From positions 1,240,001-1,304,000 of the forward strand of contig NZ_LN831034.1 in NCBI RefSeq assembly GCF_002055535.1: a stretch of 64,000 bases of DNA, read 5' to 3'. The notes under the pieces were generated by a model. It was not told where the DNA came from. It searched no databases and worked only from the letters and a program-made list of their open reading frames with translations. This document shows, piece after piece, positions 14,149 to 22,896 of this stretch. A program made the position numbers and the translations under genes. This DNA comes from Streptococcus pyogenes. GTDB taxonomy: Bacteria; Bacillota; Bacilli; Lactobacillales; Streptococcaceae. Each line of letters begins with the position of its first letter. The stretch's first letter is position 1.

Positions 14149-14904
14149 ATGGAGCAATTAGGGGACCGAATAAGAAAGTTGAGAGAAGGGCGCAACATGA
14201 CTCAGACTGAACTTTCAGAAATATTGGGCATGAAAACCTATACTACTGTTTCAAAGTGGGAGAAGAATGAAAATTTTCCAAAAGGTAAAGACCTAAAAAA
14301 ACTAGCAGAGATTTTCAACGTTACCTCTGACTATCTTTTAGGACTCACAGATAGTAAACTTGGGAAAATCACAATACAGAACGAACAACCTGAAATCGTT
14401 TCTATATACAACCAACTAGAACAACCTAGACAAGAAAAAGTCCTCAACTTCGCTAACGAACAATTAGAAGAACAAAATAAAACCGTTTCTATATTCGATA
14501 AAAAATCTGAGGAGACAGAAGATTATATCACTGACTACGTTGAGGGATTGGTTGCCGCTGGTCTTGGGGCATACCAAGAAGACAATTTACACATGAAAGT
14601 TAAACTACGTTCTGATGATGTCCCCGATGAGTATGATACTATTGCAAAAGTAGCTGGCGATTCAATGGAACCACTTATTCAAGACAACGATTTGCTATTC
14701 ATCAAGGTATCTAGCCAAGTCGATATGAATGATATAGGGATATTCCAAGTCAATGGTAAAAACTTTGTAAAAAAACTCAAGCGTGATTATGATGGCGCTT
14801 GGTACTTGCAAAGTTTAAATAAAAGCTATGAGGAAATCTATCTATCAAAGGATGACGACATCCGCACAATCGGTGAAGTTGTGGATATTTATAGGGAATA
14901 TTAA
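14149..14904 (+). CDS. CI/LexA-like phage repressor (XRE + S24 peptidase)
   Basis: A 251-residue lysogeny repressor. Residues 5-65 are an XRE helix-turn-helix (MTQTELSEILG, TTVSKWEKNENFP). The C-terminal half is an S24 autopeptidase: cleavage site Ala137-Gly138, Ser172 in GDSMEP and Lys208/209 in FVKKL. RecA-stimulated self-cleavage after DNA damage would induce the prophage. The ATG at 14149 has AAGGAGG upstream; the longer open frame from 14089 overlaps the promoter and is rejected. Operator palindromes lie on both sides of the cro gene. Confidence 0.9.
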   Translation: MEQLGDRIRKLREGRNMTQTELSEILGMKTYTTVSKWEKNENFPKGKDLKKLAEIFNVTSDYLLGLTDSKLGKITIQNEQPEIVSIYNQLEQPRQEKVLNFANEQLEEQNKTVSIFDKKSEETEDYITDYVEGLVAAGLGAYQEDNLHMKVKLRSDDVPDEYDTIAKVAGDSMEPLIQDNDLLFIKVSSQVDMNDIGIFQVNGKNFVKKLKRDYDGAWYLQSLNKSYEEIYLSKDDDIRTIGEVVDIYREY

Positions 14905-14915
14905 AGGAGACTGTT

Positions 14916-15434
14916 ATGGCAAAAGTCATATTCCAAGATAACTTTCTCTTAATGGGAACAAATTATCATGAAAAAGAAGCTAATAAAGTTATGGCTGAAA
15001 TTGGTAAGAAATCACCATACTGGGATAAGGATAAAGATTTTATTTCTGACTACATAAAATCAAACTTCAAGGATATCTACAAGTATTACAGGGTCTCAAC
15101 AAAAGATGTAGAGATTGTCAGAGAACCTCTTAATCGTCACGATCCAAATGCCATAAAAGTCATGGTAAACAAAACTTTTGTTGGCTACTTTCCAGCAGAC
15201 TTAGCTAAACGATTAACCCCTTATGTAAAAAAATCTAGTCATTACCAAATGGAAGCAACCCTTACTGGTCGTGGTGGACAATACAAAACACTCAAAAACG
15301 ATTTAAAGACCGTGGTTACTAAAAAGAAAGATATAACTTATAAGTTACGATTGACTATTTTAAAAGTAGATAGAGTATCAAAAAGTAAAAATGCTGGATT
15401 ATTAGAGTCGATAGCATCTTGGTTTCTCAACTAA
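14916..15434 (+). CDS. HIRAN-domain protein of the lysogeny module
   Basis: A 172-residue protein. Residues about 66-110 (EPLNRHDPNAIKVMVNKTFVGYF split over two strands, then AKRLTPYV) match a HIRAN domain, a beta-barrel that binds DNA ends or damaged DNA in nuclear helicases and in phage proteins. The remaining residues are lysine-rich. It follows the repressor by 11 bases, so it is expressed in the lysogen. It may protect the prophage or act in defence; function is inferred. Confidence 0.72.
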   Translation: MAKVIFQDNFLLMGTNYHEKEANKVMAEIGKKSPYWDKDKDFISDYIKSNFKDIYKYYRVSTKDVEIVREPLNRHDPNAIKVMVNKTFVGYFPADLAKRLTPYVKKSSHYQMEATLTGRGGQYKTLKNDLKTVVTKKKDITYKLRLTILKVDRVSKSKNAGLLESIASWFLN

Positions 15435-15435
15435 C

Positions 15436-15478
15436 AAAAAAGCCCCACGCTCAAATTTGGCGAGGAGAGCGTGAGGCG
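15436..15478 (-). terminator. Leftward terminator at the HIRAN stop
   Basis: GCCTCACGCTC...GAGCGTGGGGC on the - strand is an 11-bp stem with one mismatch, followed by six T. It is oriented against the HIRAN and integrase genes. Confidence 0.6.
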
Positions 15479-15483
15479 AATCT

Positions 15484-15557
15484 AGTATAGTAAAAACCTG
15501 CTTCGCAGTAGGTCTCTTTACTATACCTATTTTAACAGAAAATGAGGTAAAAAACAA
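15484..15557 (-). ncRNA. Candidate leftward short RNA between integrase and HIRAN genes
   Basis: On the - strand TTGTTT (15552-15557) abuts the integrase start codon, with a 17-bp spacer and TG-T-TAAAAT (15529-15534). The transcript would soon meet CTGC-GAA-GCAG-GTTTTT inside the palindrome GTATAGTAAA...TTTACTATAC (15485-15525), then the strong terminator at 15436-15478. Predicted RNAs are about 35 and 90 nt. It might regulate integrase expression. Confidence 0.4.
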
Positions 15558-16700
15558 ATGTGGATAGAAGAAACTGATAACGGTAAATTCAAATTTCGTG
15601 AAAATTATAAAGATCCTTACACTGGAACATGGAAACCTGTATCCGTTACTATGGAGAAGGATAATTCAAGAGCTTATAAAGCAGCTCGAAAAATCCTTGA
15701 ACAAAAAATAACAGAAAAAATAGCGCAATTAAAGGCCTCTGAGTTACTTTTCACGGAACTTTTAGATGAATGGTGGGCGTTTTATAAGAAAGAACTTAAA
15801 AGGTCGTCTGTAGCTTCTCTGAGAGGTAATATCGAAGAGATAAGGGAAACTTTTGGAATAGGTGTTAAAGTAGTGAATATTGATCCTAAATACGTTCAGA
15901 ATTATCTCGATAACCTAGATTGCTCTAGGAATAAAAAAGAGCGTAATAAGTCTATGCTAAACTTAGCATTTGATTATGCTGTTGGTTTGGATATTATCCA
16001 AGATAATCCTGCAAGACGTGCTAAACTCCCAAGGGTAAAGAAAACTCTTGAAGACTGGAAAAAGGCTGAAGAAAAATATCTTGAAGAAGATGAAATTAAA
16101 CCATTATTGAAAGAATTGTACAGAAGACCTAGCACTTACCGACTTGGTTTGTTGGCTGAGTTTATCAGTTTGAACGGTTGTCGTATCGGTGAAGCTGTCA
16201 GCATTGAGCCGTGCAACTACGAATCTAAGTCAAGAATATTGCAGTTGCACGGAACATTTGATCATACAGAAGGATATCGTAACGGGGAAAAGACAGCACC
16301 AAAGACATTAGCTTCTTATCGTGAAACCATCATGACAAGTAGAGAACTTGAAATTCTACAAGAGTTAGAATTTATGAACGAACTAGAAAAAAATACAAAT
16401 CATAGATATAGAGATATGGGATACCTTTTTACAACAAAAAACGGTGTTCCAATTCAGACTAACTCATTCAACTTAGCTTTAAAAAAAGCTAATGAAAGAT
16501 TGGAAGACCCAATTACAAAAAAACTTACTAGCCACATCTTCCGTCACACTCTTATTAGCCGTCTAGCAGAGAATAACGTGCCGCTAAAATCAATCATGGA
16601 ACGTGTAGGACATGCAGACGCTAAAACTACTGCCCAAATTTATACTCATGTCACAAAGAAAATGAAATCAAGTGTAGCTGATATTATGGAAAACTATTAA
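15558..16700 (+). CDS. int: Phage tyrosine integrase
   Basis: A 380-residue site-specific recombinase. The N-terminus (1-60) is an arm-binding domain, residues 65-150 the core-binding SAM-like domain, and 175-375 the catalytic domain with Arg209 (NGCRIGEA), His326 and Arg329 (HIFRH), His352 (VGHADAKTT) and nucleophile Tyr362. GAGGT lies about ten bases before the ATG. It ends 89 bases from the 3' end of hup, facing it, so integration at the end of hup is likely. Confidence 0.95.
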   Translation: MWIEETDNGKFKFRENYKDPYTGTWKPVSVTMEKDNSRAYKAARKILEQKITEKIAQLKASELLFTELLDEWWAFYKKELKRSSVASLRGNIEEIRETFGIGVKVVNIDPKYVQNYLDNLDCSRNKKERNKSMLNLAFDYAVGLDIIQDNPARRAKLPRVKKTLEDWKKAEEKYLEEDEIKPLLKELYRRPSTYRLGLLAEFISLNGCRIGEAVSIEPCNYESKSRILQLHGTFDHTEGYRNGEKTAPKTLASYRETIMTSRELEILQELEFMNELEKNTNHRYRDMGYLFTTKNGVPIQTNSFNLALKKANERLEDPITKKLTSHIFRHTLISRLAENNVPLKSIMERVGHADAKTTAQIYTHVTKKMKSSVADIMENY

Positions 16701-16800
16701 ATTTTTTACCCCTTTTTTACCCCCCTGAACACAAAAAAGCCCACTGCACAGGCTACAACGCTTGTACAATGGGCTTTTATATATGCAATTATTTAACAGC
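16701..16800. other. Prophage-chromosome junction (att region) at the 3' end of hup
   Basis: The integrase and hup converge here and hup appears complete. The att core must lie within the last bases of hup or its terminator. Its exact extent cannot be fixed because the other prophage end is outside the window. Confidence 0.45.
16735..16781. terminator. Bidirectional terminator between int and hup
   Basis: AAAAGCCCA...TGGGCTTTT, a long stem with T-runs in both directions, serving the integrase (+) and hup (-). Confidence 0.8.
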
Positions 16801-17064
16801 GTCTTTAAGAGCTTTACCAGCTTTGAAGGCTGGAACTTTTGAAGCTGCAATTTCAATTTCTGCACCAGTTTGTGGGTTACGACCTTTACGAGCTGCACGT
16901 TCGCGTACTTCGAAGTTACCAAAACCGATCAATTGTACTTTTTCACCTTCAGCAAGGAAAGCTTCGATTGTAGAAAACACGGCATCAACTGCTGCTGCTG
17001 AATCTTTTTTAGTCAATTCAGTTGCTTCTGCAACCTTTGCGATTAAATCTTGTTTGTTAGCCAT
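16789..17064 (-). CDS. hup: DNA-binding protein HU
   Basis: A 91-residue nucleoid protein, the standard HU length. It has the dimer helices at 1-40, the DNA-wrapping beta-arm with [12 protein letters not shown], and the end ALKDAVK. HU compacts DNA and assists replication and recombination. It is also the likely host-factor partner for phage integration, since the prophage is inserted at its 3' end. Promoter TTGACC-17-TATGAT lies upstream and GGAGG is the ribosome site. Confidence 0.97.
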
Positions 17065-17113
17065 TTAACAAATCCTCCAAATAATTAGTAAGCTTAATGC
17101 TTTAACAGATATT

Positions 17114-17142
17114 ATCATATCTAAAAAAAGCGATTAGGTCAA
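17114..17142 (-). promoter_or_regulatory. hup promoter
   Basis: On the - strand TTGACC (17137-17142), 17-bp spacer, TATGAT (17114-17119). Confidence 0.75.
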
Positions 17143-17162
17143 GTATTTAACGTTATTTGAGC

Positions 17163-17750
17163 TTATTTCTTATAGATGTTAAAACTGATTTCATCATTAA
17201 ATAAATCAATTTTCTTGGCTTTTAAATAAACCTTAGCATCATTTTGGATATCTTGTAAATTAACAACGATAGCTGATTGATTTGGCATCACTTTAACAAA
17301 GCTTGGCAATTTGTAGCTTGATTTCAAATACTGCAAAACATCTTTTTCTGGGAGTGGCAGAGTTCCCACTGAAAAAGAGATCACCTGTAGTTGGACAGCT
17401 CCATTTTCTAGACGATGAGGTTGAAAATAGATATATAAAGGGACTTCATACCCTAATAATTGATAAGTTCCTTCAAACAAAATAGAAGAAGATGTCGCAT
17501 AAAATTTATAAGACATTTTTTCAGTCTGATAATCTTTAAGATAACTTGCTACAGTTTCGTTAAGCTGTTCTCTGGTTGTAACAAATGTACCAATTTTGAT
17601 ATTTTTAACTGGTTTTTTAGCAATCAGTTCTGACTCAGGTTCTCTTACTTGAATGAGACGACTTGCAATAACCATCAAAAAGGCGGTATTAAAAGCAAGC
17701 AGACATAAGAAGCTCCACTTCCACCAATTAAGGTTTGATTTTTTTTTCAT
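17163..17750 (-). CDS. ypmS: YpmS family membrane-anchored protein (DUF2140)
   Basis: A 195-residue protein with a single N-terminal transmembrane segment (about 10-32) and an extracytoplasmic beta-rich domain with the DUF2140 pattern (QLLGYEVPLYIYFQPHRLE, then ISFSVGTLPLP). It overlaps the YpmR-like gene by 23 bases. The pair ypmR-ypmS next to a DegV gene is conserved in Firmicutes. Molecular function is not known. Confidence 0.85.
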   Translation of the reverse strand: MKKKSNLNWWKWSFLCLLAFNTAFLMVIASRLIQVREPESELIAKKPVKNIKIGTFVTTREQLNETVASYLKDYQTEKMSYKFYATSSSILFEGTYQLLGYEVPLYIYFQPHRLENGAVQLQVISFSVGTLPLPEKDVLQYLKSSYKLPSFVKVMPNQSAIVVNLQDIQNDAKVYLKAKKIDLFNDEISFNIYKK

Positions 17751-18570
17751 GCTTTTTAATTTTCTCCATTACTGCATTTGACATGATTTGATAGCCAGTA
17801 TTATTTGGGTGAAAATGGTCCCCAGTAAACAAGGCATCATTGACAATTGTAGTTTGATCTCCTGAAGAATGAACAATTCCTTCTTGTCCATTTATCCCTT
17901 TATACAAGAGGTCATTTATTGGCACAAAGTACACACGATCGTATTCTCCAACAACCTCCTTAGTTTTGGTATTCCAGTCATCAATCACTTTTTGCATATC
18001 AGTTAGTTCTGGAAAATTCAAATAAAACGGATTATAGATGCCTAAAATAAAAATAGGAAGATCTTTATTATCTTTTCTGGCTAACTCGATAATCTGTCTT
18101 AATCGTTTTTGATACTGACGAGCTGGCTTTCTAAAACTAGAAACTTGCAAATCCGCTAAATTCTTCCGAATAACTGCCATAACATCATTACCACCAACGG
18201 TTAACGTCATTATATCTGCTTTTTTTAAAGATAACTGTATCTGCTTTTGTTTTATCATCCTATCAAGAATTTGTTGACTGGTATCACCAGATACGCCGTA
18301 ATTTTGATGATTAACATTAGCCTTAAAATATTCACTGAGATCATTCGTTAACAAAGGAACAAAACCACCTTGATGAGTTAGATCACCTACTCCTTCTGTC
18401 AATGAATCTCCTATAGCAACATATTGGATAGCTACTTGTTCTTTTTTCAGAAAATCACTCTTTTTCAAACGTGAATTTGACTTAGGGATAATAATATTTA
18501 GCAATAAAAAGGCCAGACATAAACTAATAACAAAGAAAAATATCCCACTAAATAAATGACGATTATTCAT
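17728..18570 (-). CDS. ypmR: GDSL/SGNH-family lipase-like protein (YpmR)
   Basis: A 280-residue membrane-anchored esterase-type protein. Residues 7-27 are a signal anchor. The SGNH blocks are present: [10 protein letters not shown] (nucleophile Ser), [16 protein letters not shown] and the C-terminal [10 protein letters not shown] (catalytic Asp/His). Start at ATG 18570 overlaps the DegV stop; a TTG at 18588 is less likely. Substrate unknown. Confidence 0.85.
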
Positions 18571-19414
18571 AACGAACCATAACCGCAAAAGCTCCTTCTC
18601 CTGTATGTGTTTGGATGATAGAGCCTGTTTCTAAAACCGAAATAGAGTGGTTGTAATAAGCTGCGATTCTTTCTTTTAAGGTTAATGCCAGGCTAGCTTC
18701 ACCAGCATAAGAAATAGCTATCTCTGCAATCGGGCGATGACTATTTTTAGCGAGGTAACTATCTAACCATTTCGTAAATGTTTTATTACCTCGACCTTTG
18801 ACAAGCGTTTTTAACTCATCATTTTTAAGTGCCATAACAACTTTGACATTAAGTAGCGAGCTCAAAACACCCGTCACACGACCAATACGACCTCCTTTTA
18901 CTAAATTTTCTAAGGTAGATACACCAATGTAGAGCTCTGTTTTTGATTTGATAGCTTGAACAGCAGCCAAAATCTCATTCAAACTAGCACCCGCTTTTGC
19001 CATCTTTGCTGCCTCAACGACCTGAAATTTCATGGCTTGATCAGTAAATCCTGAATCTAAAACTGTAACAGGTGCCTCAGCGATTTCAGCCCCCTGACGG
19101 GAAGCTTCAATAGTACCTGATAAAGCTGGTGAGAGGTGAATAGCAACAATGTCAGTTACTCCTTTTTTGACCAAATTTTCGTAAGTTTCAGCAAAGAGAC
19201 CAACCGGTGGCTGACTGGTTTTGGGAAGGGATTTGCTAGCCTTCATAAGGCTCAAAAAATGACCTTCTTCTTTTAAATCATTATCAGAATATAATTTGCT
19301 ATCAATCATGACAGATAAAGGTACTACAGTAATATCTAAAGCTTTAATTAATTCTGGTTCAATAGTTATTGATGAATCTGTAACAATTTTTATAGTTCCC
19401 ATGTATTTTTCCAT
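18563..19414 (-). CDS. DegV family fatty-acid-binding protein (FakB-type)
   Basis: A 283-residue DegV protein. It begins [14 protein letters not shown], has the [14 protein letters not shown] loop and the [20 protein letters not shown] region. Such proteins (FakB) hold a fatty acid for phosphorylation by FakA. The start is ATG 19414 or the inner ATG at 19402, neither with an ideal ribosome site. It is translated together with the ypmR-ypmS pair. Confidence 0.88.
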
Positions 19415-19629
19415 TCTAAACTAGTTTCTCACCTCTTTATTCTAACACTCCTTACTAAATAAAGCAAAACTGGTAGTGCTATTGAATAATCACTCGGTAG
19501 ATAGGTATGGCGAGCACTAGCTGCTCGAAGAAAATGCCTTAGCAATAACGAGATACAAAACGAGGCAAAAGTCAACCTTTTCACGCTTGAACATTTGCCC
19601 CGTCTTTTACAACTACAATAACTTATTAC
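19415..19629. other. Intergenic interval with terminator for the surface-protein gene
   Basis: No gene seen. ACGAGGCAAA...TTTGCCCCGT (19560-19602) is a long hairpin with one mismatch, followed on the - strand by TTTTG, and would end transcription of the LPXTG gene. Confidence 0.45.
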
Positions 19630-20571
19630 CTAATTATTTATCTTCTTTGGTATCATAATCGGCGTTAATCCTAATATCATTAAACCAAGTAAAACTGGAT
19701 AATAAGAGAACCCCTCTCCCGTTTGTGGCAGGGCTATTTTTCTTTTTGCAACTGCCATACCTAGCTTCCGACTATAAGGAACTGAAACATCTTCTTTTGA
19801 ACTTCCAATAGAAGAGACTAGGCGCCTTAACTCCTCTATAACAACATCTGGAGTAGCAATAGGAAGGTGAAATCTCTTTTTCTTAGAAAAAGCTGATTCT
19901 GCTTTTCTGTCTTCATAATGAGCAGCTAATACTTCACTAAAGCTTTCACCTATAGAATAGACATGCGTTGTCAAATCAAATTTTTGAGCCATCGTTAATG
20001 CTAACTTTGTAGCTGTTACAGACAAAGCGTCCAGTTTGTTATCTAAATGTCCTCTAATTTCACCAGACCGCAGTGCTGTATCTGATAGGCTCCTCAAATG
20101 TGGTTTCGGCAATTCAGCCTCTAAATGGGGAGCACTAGAAACAGTAAGGCGTGTCTCAACAGCATCAGTTAAATCAAATAGCTCATCGTCACTAGGCATT
20201 ATTACATTTTGCTCTGGCTCAATTGTATCTTCTTCATCTTCTTCATTTTCTTCATCTAATTCATCTAATTCATTTAATAACCTATCATCAGTTAAATTCT
20301 CAAACATCTTATCAGTTTCATTTTGAGAAATAAAAGAATCATCATCGAGAAAATCTTCATAGTCTCTGTCAGCATCATCAGTTGTTTGAGACGAGGACCA
20401 TGCTAACATCTCAAGTTCATCTTTAGGGGCCACATCTTTTTCAACAAGTGTTGAGCAATCATCAAACTTATCTCCAGTTGCTGAGAGATGATTGGCACTA
20501 ACAGTATCATTTCCACACGTTAAACTTGCTAACACAATGATGCTTGATAAACACGCTTTTTTACTAGTCAT
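19630..20571 (-). CDS. LPXTG cell-wall-anchored surface protein, unknown function
   Basis: A 313-residue surface protein. Residues 1-26 are a signal peptide (hydrophobic SSIIVLASLTCG, cleavage near VSA). Residues 98-120 are an extremely acidic low-complexity stretch. From 281 come LPQTGE, a hydrophobic span and a KK tail, the sortase A signal. The middle (about 165-255) is helical. It has its own strong promoter and is probably monocistronic. It resembles no adhesin I can name; the acidic region may bind cations or host proteins, which is speculative. Confidence 0.85.
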   Translation of the reverse strand: MTSKKACLSSIIVLASLTCGNDTVSANHLSATGDKFDDCSTLVEKDVAPKDELEMLAWSSSQTTDDADRDYEDFLDDDSFISQNETDKMFENLTDDRLLNELDELDEENEEDEEDTIEPEQNVIMPSDDELFDLTDAVETRLTVSSAPHLEAELPKPHLRSLSDTALRSGEIRGHLDNKLDALSVTATKLALTMAQKFDLTTHVYSIGESFSEVLAAHYEDRKAESAFSKKKRFHLPIATPDVVIEELRRLVSSIGSSKEDVSVPYSRKLGMAVAKRKIALPQTGEGFSYYPVLLGLMILGLTPIMIPKKINN

Positions 20572-20603
20572 TTCTATCCCCTCAGCTTAAAATTCTCTTA
20601 TCT

Positions 20604-20639
20604 ATTCTACTATTTCTCAGAGGTTTGTCAAGGCAAACC
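20604..20639 (-). promoter_or_regulatory. Promoter of the LPXTG gene with overlapping inverted repeat
   Basis: On the - strand TTGACA (20626-20631), 16-bp spacer, TAGAAT (20604-20609). A 6-6-6 inverted repeat GGTTTG-TCAAGG-CAAACC (20622-20639) covers the -35, as a repressor operator would. Confidence 0.7.
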
Positions 20640-20742
20640 AAGCCAGATTAACAGAGGAAAAATGGTCTAGCACAATGATTATTTTAGCACCTAAAAAATC
20701 AATGTCATCTAATTATGAAAATATCAAATACCAAACATAATC

Positions 20743-22404
20743 TTAATGTTTGGCAAGTAGTTCACGAGCCTGCGTAAGAGCAGCTTGTGTCATATCTGTT
20801 CCTGCAATCATGCTAGCAATTTCTTCCACACGTTCTTCAGGAGTTAATAACCTTACCTTAGAAACGGTGGACTCTTCTTTACTTTCTTTAGAAATAAAAT
20901 ACTGATAATCAGCAATAGCAATAACTTGAGGTAAGTGTGAAATAGCGAGAACTTGCCCATGTCGCCCAATTTTATAAATTTTTTGGGCAATGGCTTGCGC
21001 AACGCGACCAGAAACACCTGTATCTACTTCATCAAAAACAATACTCGTCTTATCTTCTTTTCTAGAAATAGCAGCCTTGATGGCTAACATAAGGCGTGAT
21101 AACTCTCCTCCAGAAGCCACCTTGACAAGGGGCTTGAATCCTTCGCCTGGATTAGTAGAGATGTAAAATTCCAAGCTTTCATTACCATCACGATTAAATT
21201 TTGATGTGGTAAAGTGAACTTTGAAATCTGCTTTTTCCATATAAAGTTCCTTAAGTTCAGCTTTAATCTCAGCTTCTAATTGCTCCGCCAATTGATGGCG
21301 AGAGACACTTAACTCCGAAGCAGCAGCAACCAATTGTTTTTCCAAGCTTTTCAATTCTGCCTCTAGATCCCCTGAAGACAAGTCATCTCCTGTTAATAGC
21401 TGGTATTCTTTGACGATATTATCGTAGTAGTCAAGCACATCATTCACATTACCACCGTATTTACGAGTTAAGCTATTGAGTATATCCAAGCGAAATTCAA
21501 TTTCCTGTAATCGCCCACCATCAAAATCCAGTTGGTCAATGGTATCTGATAATTGCTTGCTCACTTCTTCAAGAATATAATAGGCTTCAGAAATCGAAGT
21601 CGACATCCCTTTGTACTCTGAATCAAACTGCTCAATTGATAGTAAGTCATTCATGCTAGAGCGAATATTGGATAGACTTGAAAAATCGTCATTATCTAGC
21701 ATGACGTAGGCATTGGTCAGGGTATCAGCAATTTGTTTGTGGTTCATTAAGCGATCACGTTCTTGATTTAACCGGTCGTCCTCACCTCGACTCAAGGCAG
21801 CAGCTTCAATTTCTGCTATCTGAAAGGCCAACATATCAATACGATCTTTGTGTTCCTTTTCATTTTTTTGTTTGTCAATAACCTGGCGACGCAAGCTTTT
21901 ATAACGATCAAAAATAAGCTGATAATTCTCTTTCAATTGCTCAAAAGCCTTATCACCAAAAGCGTCCAAAATTTGCTGGTGGAGCTGTGGTCGCATTAAT
22001 TCTTCTTGGTCATGTTGCCCATGAATATCTACCAAAAACTGTCCGACCTGTTTTAAGGTGGCTAGGTTAACCATCTGACCATTAATGCGGCTCACGCTTC
22101 TGCCATTGGCAAAGATATCTCGGCGAATAATCAGTTCTTCTTCCATAGCAATACCTGATGATTCCAGACACGCAACCAGTTCTGGGGTAGCATCTACCGA
22201 AAAGAACCCCTCAATTTCTGCTTTATTAGCTCCACGACGAATCACTTCTGTACTAGCACGCGCACCAAGCATCATATTCATAGCATCAATGATAATAGAC
22301 TTTCCTGCTCCAGTTTCACCCGTCAAAACCGTCATACCATTTTCAAAATTTAGGGAAATTTCATCAATAATAGCAAAATTTTTAATAGAAATTTCTAATA
22401 ACAT
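20743..22404 (-). CDS. recN: DNA repair protein RecN
   Basis: A 553-residue SMC-like ATPase for double-strand-break repair. The N-terminal ATP-binding half has GETGAGKSIIIDAM; two long coiled-coil arms fill residues about 150-370; the C-terminal half has ASGGELSRLMLA and Walker B TSIVFDEVDTGVSG. ATG at 22404 has GGGGAG six bases upstream. It is the distal gene of the xseA-xseB-ispA-tlyA-argR-recN operon. Confidence 0.96.
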   Translation of the reverse strand: MLLEISIKNFAIIDEISLNFENGMTVLTGETGAGKSIIIDAMNMMLGARASTEVIRRGANKAEIEGFFSVDATPELVACLESSGIAMEEELIIRRDIFANGRSVSRINGQMVNLATLKQVGQFLVDIHGQHDQEELMRPQLHQQILDAFGDKAFEQLKENYQLIFDRYKSLRRQVIDKQKNEKEHKDRIDMLAFQIAEIEAAALSRGEDDRLNQERDRLMNHKQIADTLTNAYVMLDNDDFSSLSNIRSSMNDLLSIEQFDSEYKGMSTSISEAYYILEEVSKQLSDTIDQLDFDGGRLQEIEFRLDILNSLTRKYGGNVNDVLDYYDNIVKEYQLLTGDDLSSGDLEAELKSLEKQLVAAASELSVSRHQLAEQLEAEIKAELKELYMEKADFKVHFTTSKFNRDGNESLEFYISTNPGEGFKPLVKVASGGELSRLMLAIKAAISRKEDKTSIVFDEVDTGVSGRVAQAIAQKIYKIGRHGQVLAISHLPQVIAIADYQYFISKESKEESTVSKVRLLTPEERVEEIASMIAGTDMTQAALTQARELLAKH

Positions 22405-22425
22405 CACTTTCTCCCCTATTTTTTT

Positions 22426-22896
22426 CTAGGTTATACCCTGCATCCAAAGCAAAATTTCTTGGCGTATCATATCTGCTTCTGAAGGAGACTTTGCAATTAA
22501 CAATAAACTATCATCATCAGCAATAAGACTAAAAATAGCTTTTGAAAAATCTGCTAATAAATAACGTTTGATTAATTTACTATTGCCAGGTACGACTTTT
22601 AAATAGAGGTGTTGTTCTAAACCTTTTGTTTTGTCAGATACAGCTAAAATAGTGCTCTTTATCGATCTAGGTCCTTGAACGATCTTTTTTCCACTATCTT
22701 GAGAAAGACCATAGATGTAACGTCCACTGCCAGAAGGAATCTTTACTATACCAATTTCATTCATGTCTCTTGAAATAGTAGCCTGGGTTAATTCTAACCC
22801 ATGCTCTGCCAATAATCTTAAGAGGTCATGTTGCGTCTCAATTGGATGCGTCAAAACCATTTTTTTGATTAATTCAAGTCGTTCACTCTTTTTCAT
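22426..22896 (-). CDS. argR: Arginine repressor ArgR/AhrC
   Basis: A 156-residue hexameric arginine-responsive regulator. Residues 1-70 are the winged helix (ETQHDLLRLL, TQATISRDMNEIG) and the C-terminal half binds arginine (ADDDSLLLIA). ATG 22896 is chosen because AAGGAG precedes it and the family starts MKKSERL; it overlaps the tlyA stop. It may act on the arginine-deiminase locus at the right end of the window, which is inference. Confidence 0.93.
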   Translation of the reverse strand: MKKSERLELIKKMVLTHPIETQHDLLRLLAEHGLELTQATISRDMNEIGIVKIPSGSGRYIYGLSQDSGKKIVQGPRSIKSTILAVSDKTKGLEQHLYLKVVPGNSKLIKRYLLADFSKAIFSLIADDDSLLLIAKSPSEADMIRQEILLWMQGIT

